From assembly GCA_019747815.1 (NCBI GenBank), contig JAIEQJ010000049.1, positions 1 through 64,000 on the forward strand: 64,000 nt of DNA, given 5' to 3'. Origin of the DNA: Hyphomonadaceae bacterium (GTDB lineage Bacteria > Pseudomonadota > Alphaproteobacteria > Rhizobiales > Hyphomicrobiaceae). The position numbers were made by a program, and so were the translations under genes. The notes beneath the pieces were generated by a model that worked only from the letters and a program-made list of their open reading frames with translations, did no database searches and was not told the origin of the DNA. Shown here piece after piece: positions 18,615 to 27,345 of this stretch (within the stretch, counting starts at the first letter, position 1; each line of letters opens with the position of its first letter).

Positions 18615-19925
18615 ATGCTTGATCTGACGCCGCCAAGGAACGAACTCGATCCGATCGAGATCGCCTCACGCGACGAGATCGCCGCGCTGCAACTGCAGCT
18701 GCTGAAAGGGACGCTGGCCCGCGTCTATGCCCACGTTCCCGCCTACCGGCAGACGTTCGATGCCGCCGGCGTGCACCCGGATGATCTGAGAACACTTGCC
18801 GACCTTGCCAAATTTCCCTTCACGACCAAGGCGGATTTGCGCGCCAACTATCCCTTCGGCCTGTTTGCCGCACCGCGCGCCGAGATCGTGCGCATCCATG
18901 CCTCGTCGGGCACCACGGGCAAGCCCACCGTCGTCGGCTACACCAAGGGCGACATCGACGTGTGGGCCGAGGTGGTGGCGCGCTCGATCCGCGCCTCGGG
19001 CGGCCGGCGCGGCATGACGCTGCACAACGCCTACGGCTATGGCCTGTTCACGGGCGGCCTCGGGCTGCACTACGGCGCGGAGCGGCTGGGCCTGACCGTG
19101 ATCCCGATCTCGGGCGGCATGACCGAGCGCCAGGTTCAGCTCATCACCGACTTCGCGCCCGACATCATCACCGTGACGCCGTCCTACATGCTGGCGATCC
19201 TGGACGAGTTTCGCCGCGTGGGGCTCGACCCCGCCAAGACCTCGCTCAAGGTCGGCATCTTCGGCGCCGAGCCGTGGACCAACTCTATGCGTACCGAGAT
19301 CGAGCAGGCCTTCGACATGCACGCCGTCGACATCTACGGCCTGTCCGAGGTGATCGGCCCAGGTGTCGGCAACGAGTGCGTGGAGACCAAGGACGGCCTG
19401 CATCTGTGGGAAGATCACTTCTATCCCGAGATCATCGATCCGGTGGCGGGCAGGGTGCTGCCGGACGGGGAAAGGGGAGAATTGGTGCTCACCACGCTCA
19501 CCAAGGAAGGCATGCCGGTGATCCGCTACCGCACGCGCGATCTCACACGCCTGCTGCCCGGCACCGCGCGCAGCATGCGGCGCATGGAGAAGATCACCGG
19601 TCGCTCCGACGACATGATGATCGTGCGCGGCGTCAACGTGTTCCCGACCCAGATCGAGGAGCAGATCCTGAAGGTGTGCGGCCTCGCCCCGCATTATCAG
19701 ATCGTGCTGACGCGCGAGGCGCGCATGGACGAGATGGAGGTGCTGGTGGAGGCCGCGCCCGCAGGCGCGCAGGCCGAGGCGCGGCGGGCCTCGGCGGTCG
19801 AGCTTGGCCATCTCGTCAAGAACCTGATCGGCGTGACGGCGAAGATCACCGTTACCGCACCCGGCGGCGTGGAGCGCAGCCAGGGCAAGGCGCGGCGCGT
19901 GATCGACCTGCGGTCGAAGGAGTAA
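18615..19925 (+). CDS. paaK: Phenylacetate-CoA ligase family protein
   Basis: ANL-superfamily adenylating enzyme of 436 residues that activates an aromatic acid to its CoA thioester at the cost of ATP to AMP. It has HASSGTTGKPTVVGYT (P-loop), IYGLSEVIGPGVGNEC (AMP/aryl pocket), YRTRDLTRLLPGTAR and the C-terminal GRSDDMMIVRGVNVFPTQIE region. The ATG at 18615 has an excellent GGGAGGAAGAA ribosome site. The sequence is of PaaK type, but related ligases act on benzoate-like or hydroxylated phenyl acids, so the true acid is uncertain. It closes the paaG-paaI-monooxygenase-ligase group. Confidence 0.9.
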   Translation: MLDLTPPRNELDPIEIASRDEIAALQLQLLKGTLARVYAHVPAYRQTFDAAGVHPDDLRTLADLAKFPFTTKADLRANYPFGLFAAPRAEIVRIHASSGTTGKPTVVGYTKGDIDVWAEVVARSIRASGGRRGMTLHNAYGYGLFTGGLGLHYGAERLGLTVIPISGGMTERQVQLITDFAPDIITVTPSYMLAILDEFRRVGLDPAKTSLKVGIFGAEPWTNSMRTEIEQAFDMHAVDIYGLSEVIGPGVGNECVETKDGLHLWEDHFYPEIIDPVAGRVLPDGERGELVLTTLTKEGMPVIRYRTRDLTRLLPGTARSMRRMEKITGRSDDMMIVRGVNVFPTQIEEQILKVCGLAPHYQIVLTREARMDEMEVLVEAAPAGAQAEARRASAVELGHLVKNLIGVTAKITVTAPGGVERSQGKARRVIDLRSKE

Positions 19926-20224
19926 CTCCAGAGGAACTGACCGAAAGTGAGCCTCTTCCATCCTCACGTCACCATGTCTTGACGATGAGGTGATATGATC
20001 CGCTGCCGGTTCGGTAGACACCAACCTTGGGAACCTCTGAATAGCACGCTCAACTGGCACGTGGCAGCCGCGTGCGGCCACACTCCTCGCTGGGCTACAT
20101 GCCACCGGCTCCCCAGATCATGGCATGGCCGGCCTCCCCAGCTGTTGAGAGCGCTCGGCTGGCCATAGCATCGCGCCCAGGGCTAAACTAACATTCGCAG
20201 TGGACCACTCGGTGCAGGCCCCCC
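19926..20224. other. Intergenic stretch, no gene seen
   Basis: About 300 bases between the CoA ligase and the nitroreductase-family gene. I found no credible coding frame, terminator with a T-tract, or recognisable regulatory site. Several short inverted matches around 20100-20160 (for example GGCCGGCC) are weak. A promoter for the downstream operon is expected here but not identifiable by eye. Confidence 0.4.
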
Positions 20225-20983
20225 ATGATGAGTGATCAACCCCAAGGCCCTTCCGCCAACCTGAGGCGCTACGACGAGCTGATGCACGTCGTCCGCAATC
20301 GGCTGACTTCGCGACAATTCAACCCCCAGATTGCGGTTCCGCGCGAGCACATCGAGATGGTGCTGGAAGCGGCACGGCATGCGCCTTCGGGCGCCAATGC
20401 ACAGCCCTGGCACTACATCGCCGTCACGGATCCGGAGGTGAAGCGGAAGATCGCCGACTATTTCGTGGAGGAGCAGCGTCGCCGAGCCAAGCTCAAGATG
20501 AAATTTCCGACACCCAACTACCGCGGCCTCGAGTCGGCACCGGGGTTCATCGTCGTGGTTGCCGATTTCCGCTTCATGCGGGCGTTTCCGGTACTGCTCG
20601 ACGGCTCCGAGCTCGACAAGCAGTATCAGCAGAATGCCGAGCGCATACTGCTGCAGAGCGTGGCGGCCTCGACCATGTCGGCGCATCTTGCGGCTGCCGC
20701 GCTCGGCTACCAGGTGTGGTGGGTCACCGCGATCGGCCAGGAGGCGGCGCAGACGGCACTCAAGCCGCTACTCGGCATCCCCCAAGACCTTGCGGTCATC
20801 GATATCATGCTGTTCGGCGTCCCGGCGAAGCCGCCTTACAAGCGCTGGAAGAAGACGCTGCCCCAAATCATGCATTGGGAGCGCTTCAACATGGCGAACT
20901 ACATGACGATCGCCGAGATCGACGCCTGGGTGCGCCAGGAGCGCCACAAGGTGATGTATCGCGATGAAAGCAAGATCGATTAG
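20225..20983 (+). CDS. Nitroreductase-family flavoprotein
   Basis: FMN-dependent oxidoreductase of 252 residues. The family signature is at the N-terminus: RNRLTSRQFNP for FMN phosphate binding and ARHAPSGANAQPWHYI. The central ILLQSVAASTMSAHLAAAALGYQVWW contributes the dimer helix, and GIPQDLAVIDIMLFGVPAK follows. Natural substrates of the family range from nitroaromatics and quinones to flavin itself. It lies 40 bases before the amidohydrolase gene on the same strand. Because the nearby group D monooxygenase needs reduced flavin, a flavin-reducing role is conceivable but unproven. Two adjacent ATG codons (20225, 20228) could each start it. Confidence 0.85.
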   Translation: MMSDQPQGPSANLRRYDELMHVVRNRLTSRQFNPQIAVPREHIEMVLEAARHAPSGANAQPWHYIAVTDPEVKRKIADYFVEEQRRRAKLKMKFPTPNYRGLESAPGFIVVVADFRFMRAFPVLLDGSELDKQYQQNAERILLQSVAASTMSAHLAAAALGYQVWWVTAIGQEAAQTALKPLLGIPQDLAVIDIMLFGVPAKPPYKRWKKTLPQIMHWERFNMANYMTIAEIDAWVRQERHKVMYRDESKID

Positions 20984-21022
20984 CTCGCGCTAGCGAAGAA
21001 GTGCATCTTCGGAGGAAACGTC

Positions 21023-22048
21023 ATGCGTATCGACGCTTTCAACCACTTCTATCCGCCAGGGTACTACCGGAAGATGGAGGAGGTCGGTAGCGATCTGAAG
21101 GACATGTTCCGGCGCGCCCGCGCCGTCAAGGCGATCTACGACCTCGATGCAAGGCTGCGCATGGTTGAGCAATTTCCCGATTACGCGCAAATACTTTCGC
21201 TGCCGGCGCCGACGCTCGAGAGGATCGCCAAGGGGCGCCCCGAGGTCGCTCTCGAGCTTGCCGAAATCGGTAACGATGGTTTGGCCGCACTCGTTGCAGG
21301 CCATCCCAGGCATTTCCCGGCATTCATTGCGCAGGCGCCCTTGTCGGCGGGCGACGCCGGAGTTGCGGAGGTGGAACGCGCGATCACCAAGCTTGGCGCG
21401 GTCGGCGCCCAGATTTTCACCAACGTGGGCGGCAAGCCGCTCGACCGCGCGGAGTTCGAGGGGTTCTTCGCAGCGATGAACAGGCTCGGCAAGCCCGTTT
21501 GGATACACCCCGAGCGTGGTGCCGATCATGCCGACTATATGGACGAGAAGAAATCTCTGTACGAGATCTGGTGGACGTTCGGCTGGCCCTACGAGACCAG
21601 CGTGGCCATGGCCCGACTGGTCTTTTCCAAGACGCTCGATAGGTATCCAAACCTCAAGATCATCGTGCATCACATGGGTGCGATGGTGCCGTATCACGAG
21701 GGCCGCGTGGGACCTGGTTGGGATCAGCTTGGAAAGCGCACCACCGATGAGGATTACTTCGTGCTGTTGAAGAGCCTCAAGAAGCGCCCGCTCGACTACT
21801 TCAAGCAGGATTTCAACGCCGATACTGCAGTGTTCGGGTCGAGTGCGGCGACGCGGTGCGGGCTGGAGTTCTACGGGATCGATAGGGTCGTGTTCGCGTC
21901 CGATTGCCCGTTCGATCCCGAGGGCGGCACGCAGTATATTCGTGAGACCATCAGGATCATCGACGGTCTCGATATCTCTGAAGACGATCGGGACAGGATC
22001 TATTTTAAGAATATCGAGAAGCTGACCGGCGCTCGTTTCGTGAACTGA
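21023..22048 (+). CDS. Amidohydrolase family 2 protein (ACMSD-like)
   Basis: A 341-residue TIM-barrel protein of the amidohydrolase 2 family, which contains metal-dependent decarboxylases such as ACMSD and LigW acting on aromatic or semialdehyde acids. Metal-site elements visible are IIVHHMGAMVPYHEGR near residue 216 and ASDCPFDPEGG with Asp294. The usual N-terminal HxH motif reads Phe-Asn-His (IDAFNHFYPP), so the first histidine is Phe. The start at 21023 has a GGAGG element 8 bases upstream. It precedes the LIV transporter operon by 131 bases, and the two probably serve one catabolic pathway. Confidence 0.85.
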   Translation: MRIDAFNHFYPPGYYRKMEEVGSDLKDMFRRARAVKAIYDLDARLRMVEQFPDYAQILSLPAPTLERIAKGRPEVALELAEIGNDGLAALVAGHPRHFPAFIAQAPLSAGDAGVAEVERAITKLGAVGAQIFTNVGGKPLDRAEFEGFFAAMNRLGKPVWIHPERGADHADYMDEKKSLYEIWWTFGWPYETSVAMARLVFSKTLDRYPNLKIIVHHMGAMVPYHEGRVGPGWDQLGKRTTDEDYFVLLKSLKKRPLDYFKQDFNADTAVFGSSAATRCGLEFYGIDRVVFASDCPFDPEGGTQYIRETIRIIDGLDISEDDRDRIYFKNIEKLTGARFVN

Positions 22049-22179
22049 CGATTTTCCTGAACCCGAGCGCCGCCATCCAAATTGCATCGTGCGCGCCCGG
22101 TTTGATTTCTTCCGAGTGCTGCGCTACCGTCGGCGGCAATGGAACCTCAAGAGTCCAAGGACGCTTAGGGAGGACGCCA

Positions 22180-23355
22180 ATGCACAAGATGCTGGCCTTG
22201 TTGGGCAGCATGGCGCTCGCCGCGATGACGGCAGCGGCTGCCAGTGCGCAGGGTACGGTCAAGGTCGGCGTGATCATGCCGTACTCGGGACAGTTCGCCG
22301 ATCTGTCCGCACAGATGGACAACGGCATCAAACTTTACATGAAGCAAAATGGCGATACGGTTGCCGGCAAGAAGATCGAGATCATTCGCAGGGATACCGG
22401 CGGCGTCGCACCGGATGTTGCCACACGTCTGGCGCAGGAACTGGTCACCCGGGACAACGTGGATATTCTCGCCGGCTTCACGCTGTCGCCGAACGCGATC
22501 GCCGTATCAAAGATTTCTGCTGAAGCCAAAAAGTTCATGGTGATCATGAACGCGGCGACCACGGTGATCATCACCATGTCGCCCTATTCGGTGCGCACCT
22601 CGATGACGTTGCCGTCGGTCGGCGCCAGCGCGGGCATGTGGGCCTACAAGAGCGGCCTCCGCAAGGCCTACACGATGGTGTCCGACTTCGCGCCCGGCAA
22701 GGATGCCGAAGCCGCCTTCCAGGACGCCTTCAAGAAGGCGGGAGGCGAGATCGTGGGTGCGGTGCGGATGCCGGTCGCCAACCCGGATTTCTCGGCCTTC
22801 GTGCAGCGCGCCAAGGACTTGAGCCCGGAATCGATCTTCATCTTCGTGCCCGGCGGGGCGCAGCCCGCGGCGCTTGGCAAGGCCTTCGCGGAGCGCGGGA
22901 TCGATCCCAACAAGATCAAGATCATCGGCACCGGGGAGATTTCCGACGAGAGCGCCGTCAAGAACATGGGTGATGCAGCCCTCGGCATTATCACGGCCTG
23001 GCACTACGACCATACCCACGACTCCAAGCCGAACAAGGATTTCGTGGCGGCCTATAACGCGGAATTCAAGCGCAATCCGGATTTTGGTGCCGTCGGCGGC
23101 TATGACGGCATGCACGTCATCTACGAGTCATTGAAGAAGACGGGCGGCAAGGCCGATGCCGACAGCCTCGTTGCTGCGGCCAAGGGCTTGAAATGGGAAA
23201 GCCCGCGCGGTCCGTTCCAAGTCGATCCCGAGACACGCGACGTTGTGCAGACCATCTATGTCCGCCAGGTCCGCAAGGTTGGCGACCAACTGCTCAATGT
23301 CGAGTTCGACAAGATGGAAAATGTGAGAGATCCCGGCTCGGCTGGAAAGAAATAG
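22180..23355 (+). CDS. Branched-chain amino acid-type ABC transporter substrate-binding protein
   Basis: Periplasmic receptor of a LIV-type importer, 391 residues. A signal peptide (MLALLGSMALAAMTAAAASAQ) is followed by VKVGVIMPYSGQFADLSAQM, the family N-terminus, and NAATTVIITMSPYSVRTSM in the hinge region. The ATG at 22180 has an AGGGAGGA element 6 to 7 bases upstream. In alphaproteobacteria such receptors, when next to catabolic genes, often bind aromatic acids rather than leucine. It is the first of five transporter genes that run to 26748. Confidence 0.93.
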   Translation: MHKMLALLGSMALAAMTAAAASAQGTVKVGVIMPYSGQFADLSAQMDNGIKLYMKQNGDTVAGKKIEIIRRDTGGVAPDVATRLAQELVTRDNVDILAGFTLSPNAIAVSKISAEAKKFMVIMNAATTVIITMSPYSVRTSMTLPSVGASAGMWAYKSGLRKAYTMVSDFAPGKDAEAAFQDAFKKAGGEIVGAVRMPVANPDFSAFVQRAKDLSPESIFIFVPGGAQPAALGKAFAERGIDPNKIKIIGTGEISDESAVKNMGDAALGIITAWHYDHTHDSKPNKDFVAAYNAEFKRNPDFGAVGGYDGMHVIYESLKKTGGKADADSLVAAAKGLKWESPRGPFQVDPETRDVVQTIYVRQVRKVGDQLLNVEFDKMENVRDPGSAGKK

Positions 23356-23382
23356 CTGGTCGCGTCGGTGGCTTGAGCAAGG

Positions 23383-24255
23383 TTGTCTGTGGCGCTCGGA
23401 CCCATATTCGGTGTGTTGTTCGATGGGTTCGCCTACGGCATGCTGCTGTTCCTCCTGTCGGTCGGGCTGTCGGTGACGCTGGGCATGATGAACTTCATCA
23501 ATCTGGCGCACTGTGCATTTGCCATGCTGGGCGGCTACGTCACCGTGACGCTGACGAACCGGTTTGGTTGGCCGTTTCTGGCGACCTTGCCGCTCGCCTT
23601 TTGCATTGCCGCGCTGGTGAGCGTTGTCTTCGAGCGCCTGCTGTATCGCCGCCTCTACCGAGCCGGTGAGCTTGATCAGGTGCTGCTCACCATCGGCCTC
23701 GCCTTCATGTCTGTGGCCGTTGCCGCGTATGTATTCGGCACCGTGCAGCAGCCTGTCGAAACTCCGTCGTTCCTGCGGGGCTCATTTTCGCTGCTCGGGG
23801 TGAGCGTGGGCGCCTACAGGCTATTCTTGATCGCCATGGGGCTGGCAATCATGCTCCTGCTCACCCTGATGGTGGAATACACGCGGTTCGGCGCTCAATT
23901 GCGCGCCGCGGTCGACAATCAGCGCATGGCGCGCGGTCTCGGCATCAACGTCGAGGGTGCATTCATAATTGCGTTCGCGCTCGGTAGCGGGCTTGCGGGC
24001 CTTGGTGGAGCCCTGGCGATCGAGATCGTGGGACTCGATCACTCATTCGCGCTCGCCTACCTCATCTATGTTCTGATCGTCGTCTCTGTCGGGGGGCTGG
24101 GATCCATTGGCGGATCGTTCGTGGCCGCTTCGTTTCTCGGCATCAGCGACATGCTCGGCAAGTACTATTTGCCCGAACTTGGCGCGTTCCTCATCTATCT
24201 GGTCATGATCGCCATCCTGATCTGGCGCCCAGCCGGACTGCTCGGAAGGCGCTGA
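23383..24255 (+). CDS. livH: LIV-type ABC transporter permease LivH
   Basis: Inner-membrane permease of 290 residues with about eight helices. Family marks are SVTLGMMNFINLAHCAFAMLGGYV near the N-terminus and RAAVDNQRMARGLGINVE, the loop that contacts the ATPases. The TTG at 23383 is chosen as start; a GTG two codons later is an alternative. It lies 27 bases downstream of the receptor gene and 3 bases before livM, so it is part of one operon. Confidence 0.92.
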   Translation: MSVALGPIFGVLFDGFAYGMLLFLLSVGLSVTLGMMNFINLAHCAFAMLGGYVTVTLTNRFGWPFLATLPLAFCIAALVSVVFERLLYRRLYRAGELDQVLLTIGLAFMSVAVAAYVFGTVQQPVETPSFLRGSFSLLGVSVGAYRLFLIAMGLAIMLLLTLMVEYTRFGAQLRAAVDNQRMARGLGINVEGAFIIAFALGSGLAGLGGALAIEIVGLDHSFALAYLIYVLIVVSVGGLGSIGGSFVAASFLGISDMLGKYYLPELGAFLIYLVMIAILIWRPAGLLGRR

Positions 24256-24258
24256 CCC

Positions 24259-25254
24259 ATGGCGTTCACGCGCACCGCGGCCGCCGATCCACACCGCCAT
24301 TTGCACGCGCAGGCGCAGTGGCAGCCGATCGAGCTCGTCTTCTGGGCAGCCACACTCATTCCCTTCTTCCTGTTTCCCAAGTATCTGGCGCTGGCAAGCC
24401 AGATAGCCATTGCCGCTTTGTTCGCGCTGTCGCTCGATCTCATTCTGGGCTATGCGGGGATCGTGTCGCTCGGACACGCGGCGCTTTTCGGTGTGGGCGC
24501 CTATACGGCGGGGCTCCTGTCGACGTTGGGATGGGGCGACCCCTTGCTGGGATTGGCAGCGGGAGCCGTGGCGGCGGGTTTGCTCGGCTATGTCACCAGC
24601 TTCATCATCGCCCGCTTTCGACACTTGGCGCTGATCATGATCACCCTGGGTCTGGGACAGCTGATCCACGAGGTGGCCAACAAGGCGAGCTGGCTGACGG
24701 GAGGCTCCGATGGGCTTCAGGGCGTGCGGATTGGGCCGCTACTTGGCCGCTTCCCATTCGATCTCTACGGCTATACGGCGTATGCCTATTCGCTCGTGGT
24801 TCTGTTTGTCGTGTTCGTCTTCGCGCGGCGTCTCGTCAATTCGCCGTTTGGCCTGGCGTTGCGCGGGATACGCGAAAATCCGGTGCGCATGCCGGCTATC
24901 GGTGCGCCGAGCCCAGCCCACGTCCGCAAAATCTACACCATTGCGGCAGCCATCGCCGGCATGGCGGGCGCCTTGCTGGCGCAGACCACCAGCACCGTCT
25001 CGCTGGGGGTTCTTGATTTTCAGCGCTCCGCAGACGTGCTGGTCATGCTCATTCTCGGCGGTGCCGGTTGGCTGTACGGCGGGATCGTCGGCGCCATCAT
25101 CTTTATGGTCGCCCGCGATCAGTTTTCTGGCATCAACCCGCAGCTATGGTACTTCTGGATCGGCCTGCTGCTCGTCTGCGTGGTGATGTTCCTGCCCAAC
25201 GGTGTGCTCGGCTGCCTGCAGTTGGCCGCACCGTGGCGGAGCAAGGCGTCGTGA
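24259..25254 (+). CDS. livM: LIV-type ABC transporter permease LivM
   Basis: The second permease, 331 residues and about nine hydrophobic segments. It contains LILGYAGIVSLGHAALFGVGAYT and the cytoplasmic coupling loop FGLALRGIRENPVRMPAIG. It begins 3 bases after livH, and its stop codon overlaps the livG start as GTGA. It would heterodimerise with LivH to form the translocation pore. Confidence 0.93.
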   Translation: MAFTRTAAADPHRHLHAQAQWQPIELVFWAATLIPFFLFPKYLALASQIAIAALFALSLDLILGYAGIVSLGHAALFGVGAYTAGLLSTLGWGDPLLGLAAGAVAAGLLGYVTSFIIARFRHLALIMITLGLGQLIHEVANKASWLTGGSDGLQGVRIGPLLGRFPFDLYGYTAYAYSLVVLFVVFVFARRLVNSPFGLALRGIRENPVRMPAIGAPSPAHVRKIYTIAAAIAGMAGALLAQTTSTVSLGVLDFQRSADVLVMLILGGAGWLYGGIVGAIIFMVARDQFSGINPQLWYFWIGLLLVCVVMFLPNGVLGCLQLAAPWRSKAS

Positions 25255-26030
25255 GTGCGCCAGCCGCCGCACCCGCCCAACCGCCGGCGCTATCCACGCG
25301 CGGCTTGAGCAAGAGCTTCGGCTCACTGGTCGTCGCCAACAACATCAGCATGCACGTGCCGCAAGGTGCGCGCGATGCGCTCATCGGCCCGAACGGCGCG
25401 GGCAAGACGACGCTGATCAATTTGATCACCGGCATGCTGCGGCCTGACGCCGGTCATATCCTGCTCGGCAACGACGACATTACGGCACTCAAGCCCCACC
25501 AGCGCGTCAAACGCGGGCTGGCGCGCACATTCCAGATCAACACGCTGTTCCCTCACCTCAACGCGCTCGAGGCGGTGACGCTGGCTGTGTGCGAAGAGCG
25601 CGGCATCGCCGGCAATTTCTGGAACTCGCTTTCGGCCTGCACTGCCGCAGTCGACGAAGCCTATGCCGTTCTCGGCTCCCTCGGTCTGGCAGCCGACTGC
25701 ACCCGTCCGACGCGCGAGCTGGCCTATGGCCAGCAGCGGCTGCTCGAGATAGCGCTCGCGCTCGCAACCAAGCCTGCCATCCTCCTGCTTGATGAGCCTG
25801 CCGCCGGCGTGCCGCGTGAGGAGAGCGCCGCGGTGTTCGCGGCCCTGGCCGGCTTGTCGCGAAACATAACCGTGCTGTTCATCGAGCATGACATGAACCT
25901 CGTGTTCAGGTTTGCGAGCCGCATCATCGTCATGGTTGCGGGCACCATTCTCGCCGAAGGCACGCCGCAGGAAATTGGCGCCGACGCCCGCGTGCGCGAG
26001 GTCTACCTGGGCGGAGCGCGCCATGGCTGA
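25251..26030 (+). CDS. livG: LIV-type ABC transporter ATP-binding protein LivG
   Basis: ATPase subunit of 259 residues. Walker A is IGPNGAGKTTLINL, the signature is LAYGQQRLLEIALAL, the usual LivG variant without LSGG, and Walker B is ILLLDEPAAGVP. The family C-terminal MNLVFRFASRIIVMVAG and GTPQEI follow. The GTG at 25251 overlaps the livM stop and gives the expected N-terminus; there is no separate ribosome site, indicating coupled translation. It pairs with LivF. Confidence 0.93.
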   Translation: MSAPAAAPAQPPALSTRGLSKSFGSLVVANNISMHVPQGARDALIGPNGAGKTTLINLITGMLRPDAGHILLGNDDITALKPHQRVKRGLARTFQINTLFPHLNALEAVTLAVCEERGIAGNFWNSLSACTAAVDEAYAVLGSLGLAADCTRPTRELAYGQQRLLEIALALATKPAILLLDEPAAGVPREESAAVFAALAGLSRNITVLFIEHDMNLVFRFASRIIVMVAGTILAEGTPQEIGADARVREVYLGGARHG

Positions 26031-26748
26031 TGTCCTCCTCGCGCTCGATCACGTCCGCGCCGGTTACGGCGACGCCGTCGTTCTCGATGGGATTTGGCTC
26101 GAGATTCCAAGCCATGGCAGCCTCGCGGTGCTGGGCCGCAACGGTGTGGGCAAGTCGACTCTGTTTCTGACCATCATGGGCTACACACGGATCGTGCGGG
26201 GCCGCATCCAATGGCGCGGGGCCGACATCACGGGCCTTGCACCGCACCGCCGCGCCAGAGCCGGTCTTGGCTGGGTCGCGCAGGAGCGGGAGATCTTTCC
26301 CTCGCTGACGCTGGAGGAGAATCTCACTGTGGCATCCAGGCCCGGGCGCTGGGATTTGGCGGCGGTGTACGGGCTCTTCCCGCGTCTTGCCGAGCGCCGG
26401 GCCCATAAGGGCCACCAGCTCTCGGGCGGTGAGCAGCAGATGCTGGCGATCGCCCGCGCCTTGATGATCAACCCGGCCCTGCTGCTTCTGGATGAACCGC
26501 TCGAGGGCTTGGCACCGATCATAGTTGAGGAGCTCGCCTCTGCTCTTAAGCGCATGCTGACGCAGGAAGGCACGGCTGTCGTCCTGATCGAGCAGCATGC
26601 CGAGTTGGCCCTGTCGCTCACCACCGATGCCGTGATCATGGAGCGTGGCACAATCGTGCATCGTGCGCGCTCTGCGGACCTCATCCGCGACGCCGCCGTT
26701 CTCGAACGTTTCGTCGGCCTCGGCGCCGGCAACGGCTCTAGGTCCTGA
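26023..26748 (+). CDS. livF: LIV-type ABC transporter ATP-binding protein LivF
   Basis: The second ATPase, 241 residues, with LGRNGVGKSTLFLTIMG (Walker A), the LivF-type WVAQEREIFPSLTLEENL segment, LSGGEQQMLAIARAL (signature) and LLLLDEPLEGLAP (Walker B). It starts within the end of livG by an 8-base overlap and ends the transporter operon. Its last 11 bases overlap the convergent pncC gene. Confidence 0.94.
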   Translation: MADVLLALDHVRAGYGDAVVLDGIWLEIPSHGSLAVLGRNGVGKSTLFLTIMGYTRIVRGRIQWRGADITGLAPHRRARAGLGWVAQEREIFPSLTLEENLTVASRPGRWDLAAVYGLFPRLAERRAHKGHQLSGGEQQMLAIARALMINPALLLLDEPLEGLAPIIVEELASALKRMLTQEGTAVVLIEQHAELALSLTTDAVIMERGTIVHRARSADLIRDAAVLERFVGLGAGNGSRS

Positions 26749-27220
26749 GGGCATCCAGCAGTATGCGCAAGGCCTGCTCGGCAAAGGCGTGCATGTTGGC
26801 CTGCCGGTTCGAGCTTCCCGTATGGAACGTGACGGCACGTTCTGCCGGCCCGCACAGCGCGATGCAGGTATGTCCGGCAGGGTCGCCGTAGCGGTTGCCG
26901 GTCGGGCCCGCGGCGCCGGTTTCGGACAAGCCCCAGGTTGCGCCATGCTGATCACGCACTGTTTGCGCCAGGAGCGTTGCGTAGGGCTCGCTTGCGGAGC
27001 GGATGCCAGCCATCGTCGAATCCGGAATGGACACCAGCGCTCGTCGCGCCTGTCGCGTGTAGACCACCGCACCGCCCAGAAAATAGGCCGAGGCGCCGGG
27101 CACCGCGAGCAGGGATGCCGAGAGGAGACCGCCGGTGGAGCTTTCGGCGATGGCGATGGTGTCGCCGCGCTCCTTGAGCCGGTTCGCGATTTGCTCGGCC
27201 AGTTCGACCAGTTCGTCCAT
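26738..27220 (-). CDS. pncC: CinA C-terminal family protein, nicotinamide-nucleotide amidase
   Basis: Stand-alone CinA C-terminal domain of 160 residues. PncC-type enzymes deamidate nicotinamide mononucleotide to recycle pyridine nucleotides. The family motif IAIAESSTGGLLSASLLAVPGAS, the GGAVVYT strand and GLSETGAAGPTG block are all present and the length is standard for single-domain forms. It converges on livF with an 11-base overlap of coding ends and so does not belong to the transporter operon. Confidence 0.9.
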   Translation of the reverse strand: MDELVELAEQIANRLKERGDTIAIAESSTGGLLSASLLAVPGASAYFLGGAVVYTRQARRALVSIPDSTMAGIRSASEPYATLLAQTVRDQHGATWGLSETGAAGPTGNRYGDPAGHTCIALCGPAERAVTFHTGSSNRQANMHAFAEQALRILLDALRT

Positions 27221-27345
27221 GGCGGCTGCTGTCCTACCTTGCCAACCGCCAGGCTAAGGTCAATACGGCGTATGCGTCAATAATGGCGAAGCGACGCACC
27301 AGCGTCGGCTATGCCGGCGCGGGCGTTGAGACGTGTGCAGCCGGC

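Noticed and set aside
19979..20000. TTGACG and TATGAT considered as a promoter
   Set aside because: The spacing between the two boxes is only 9 bases, too short for a sigma70-type promoter.
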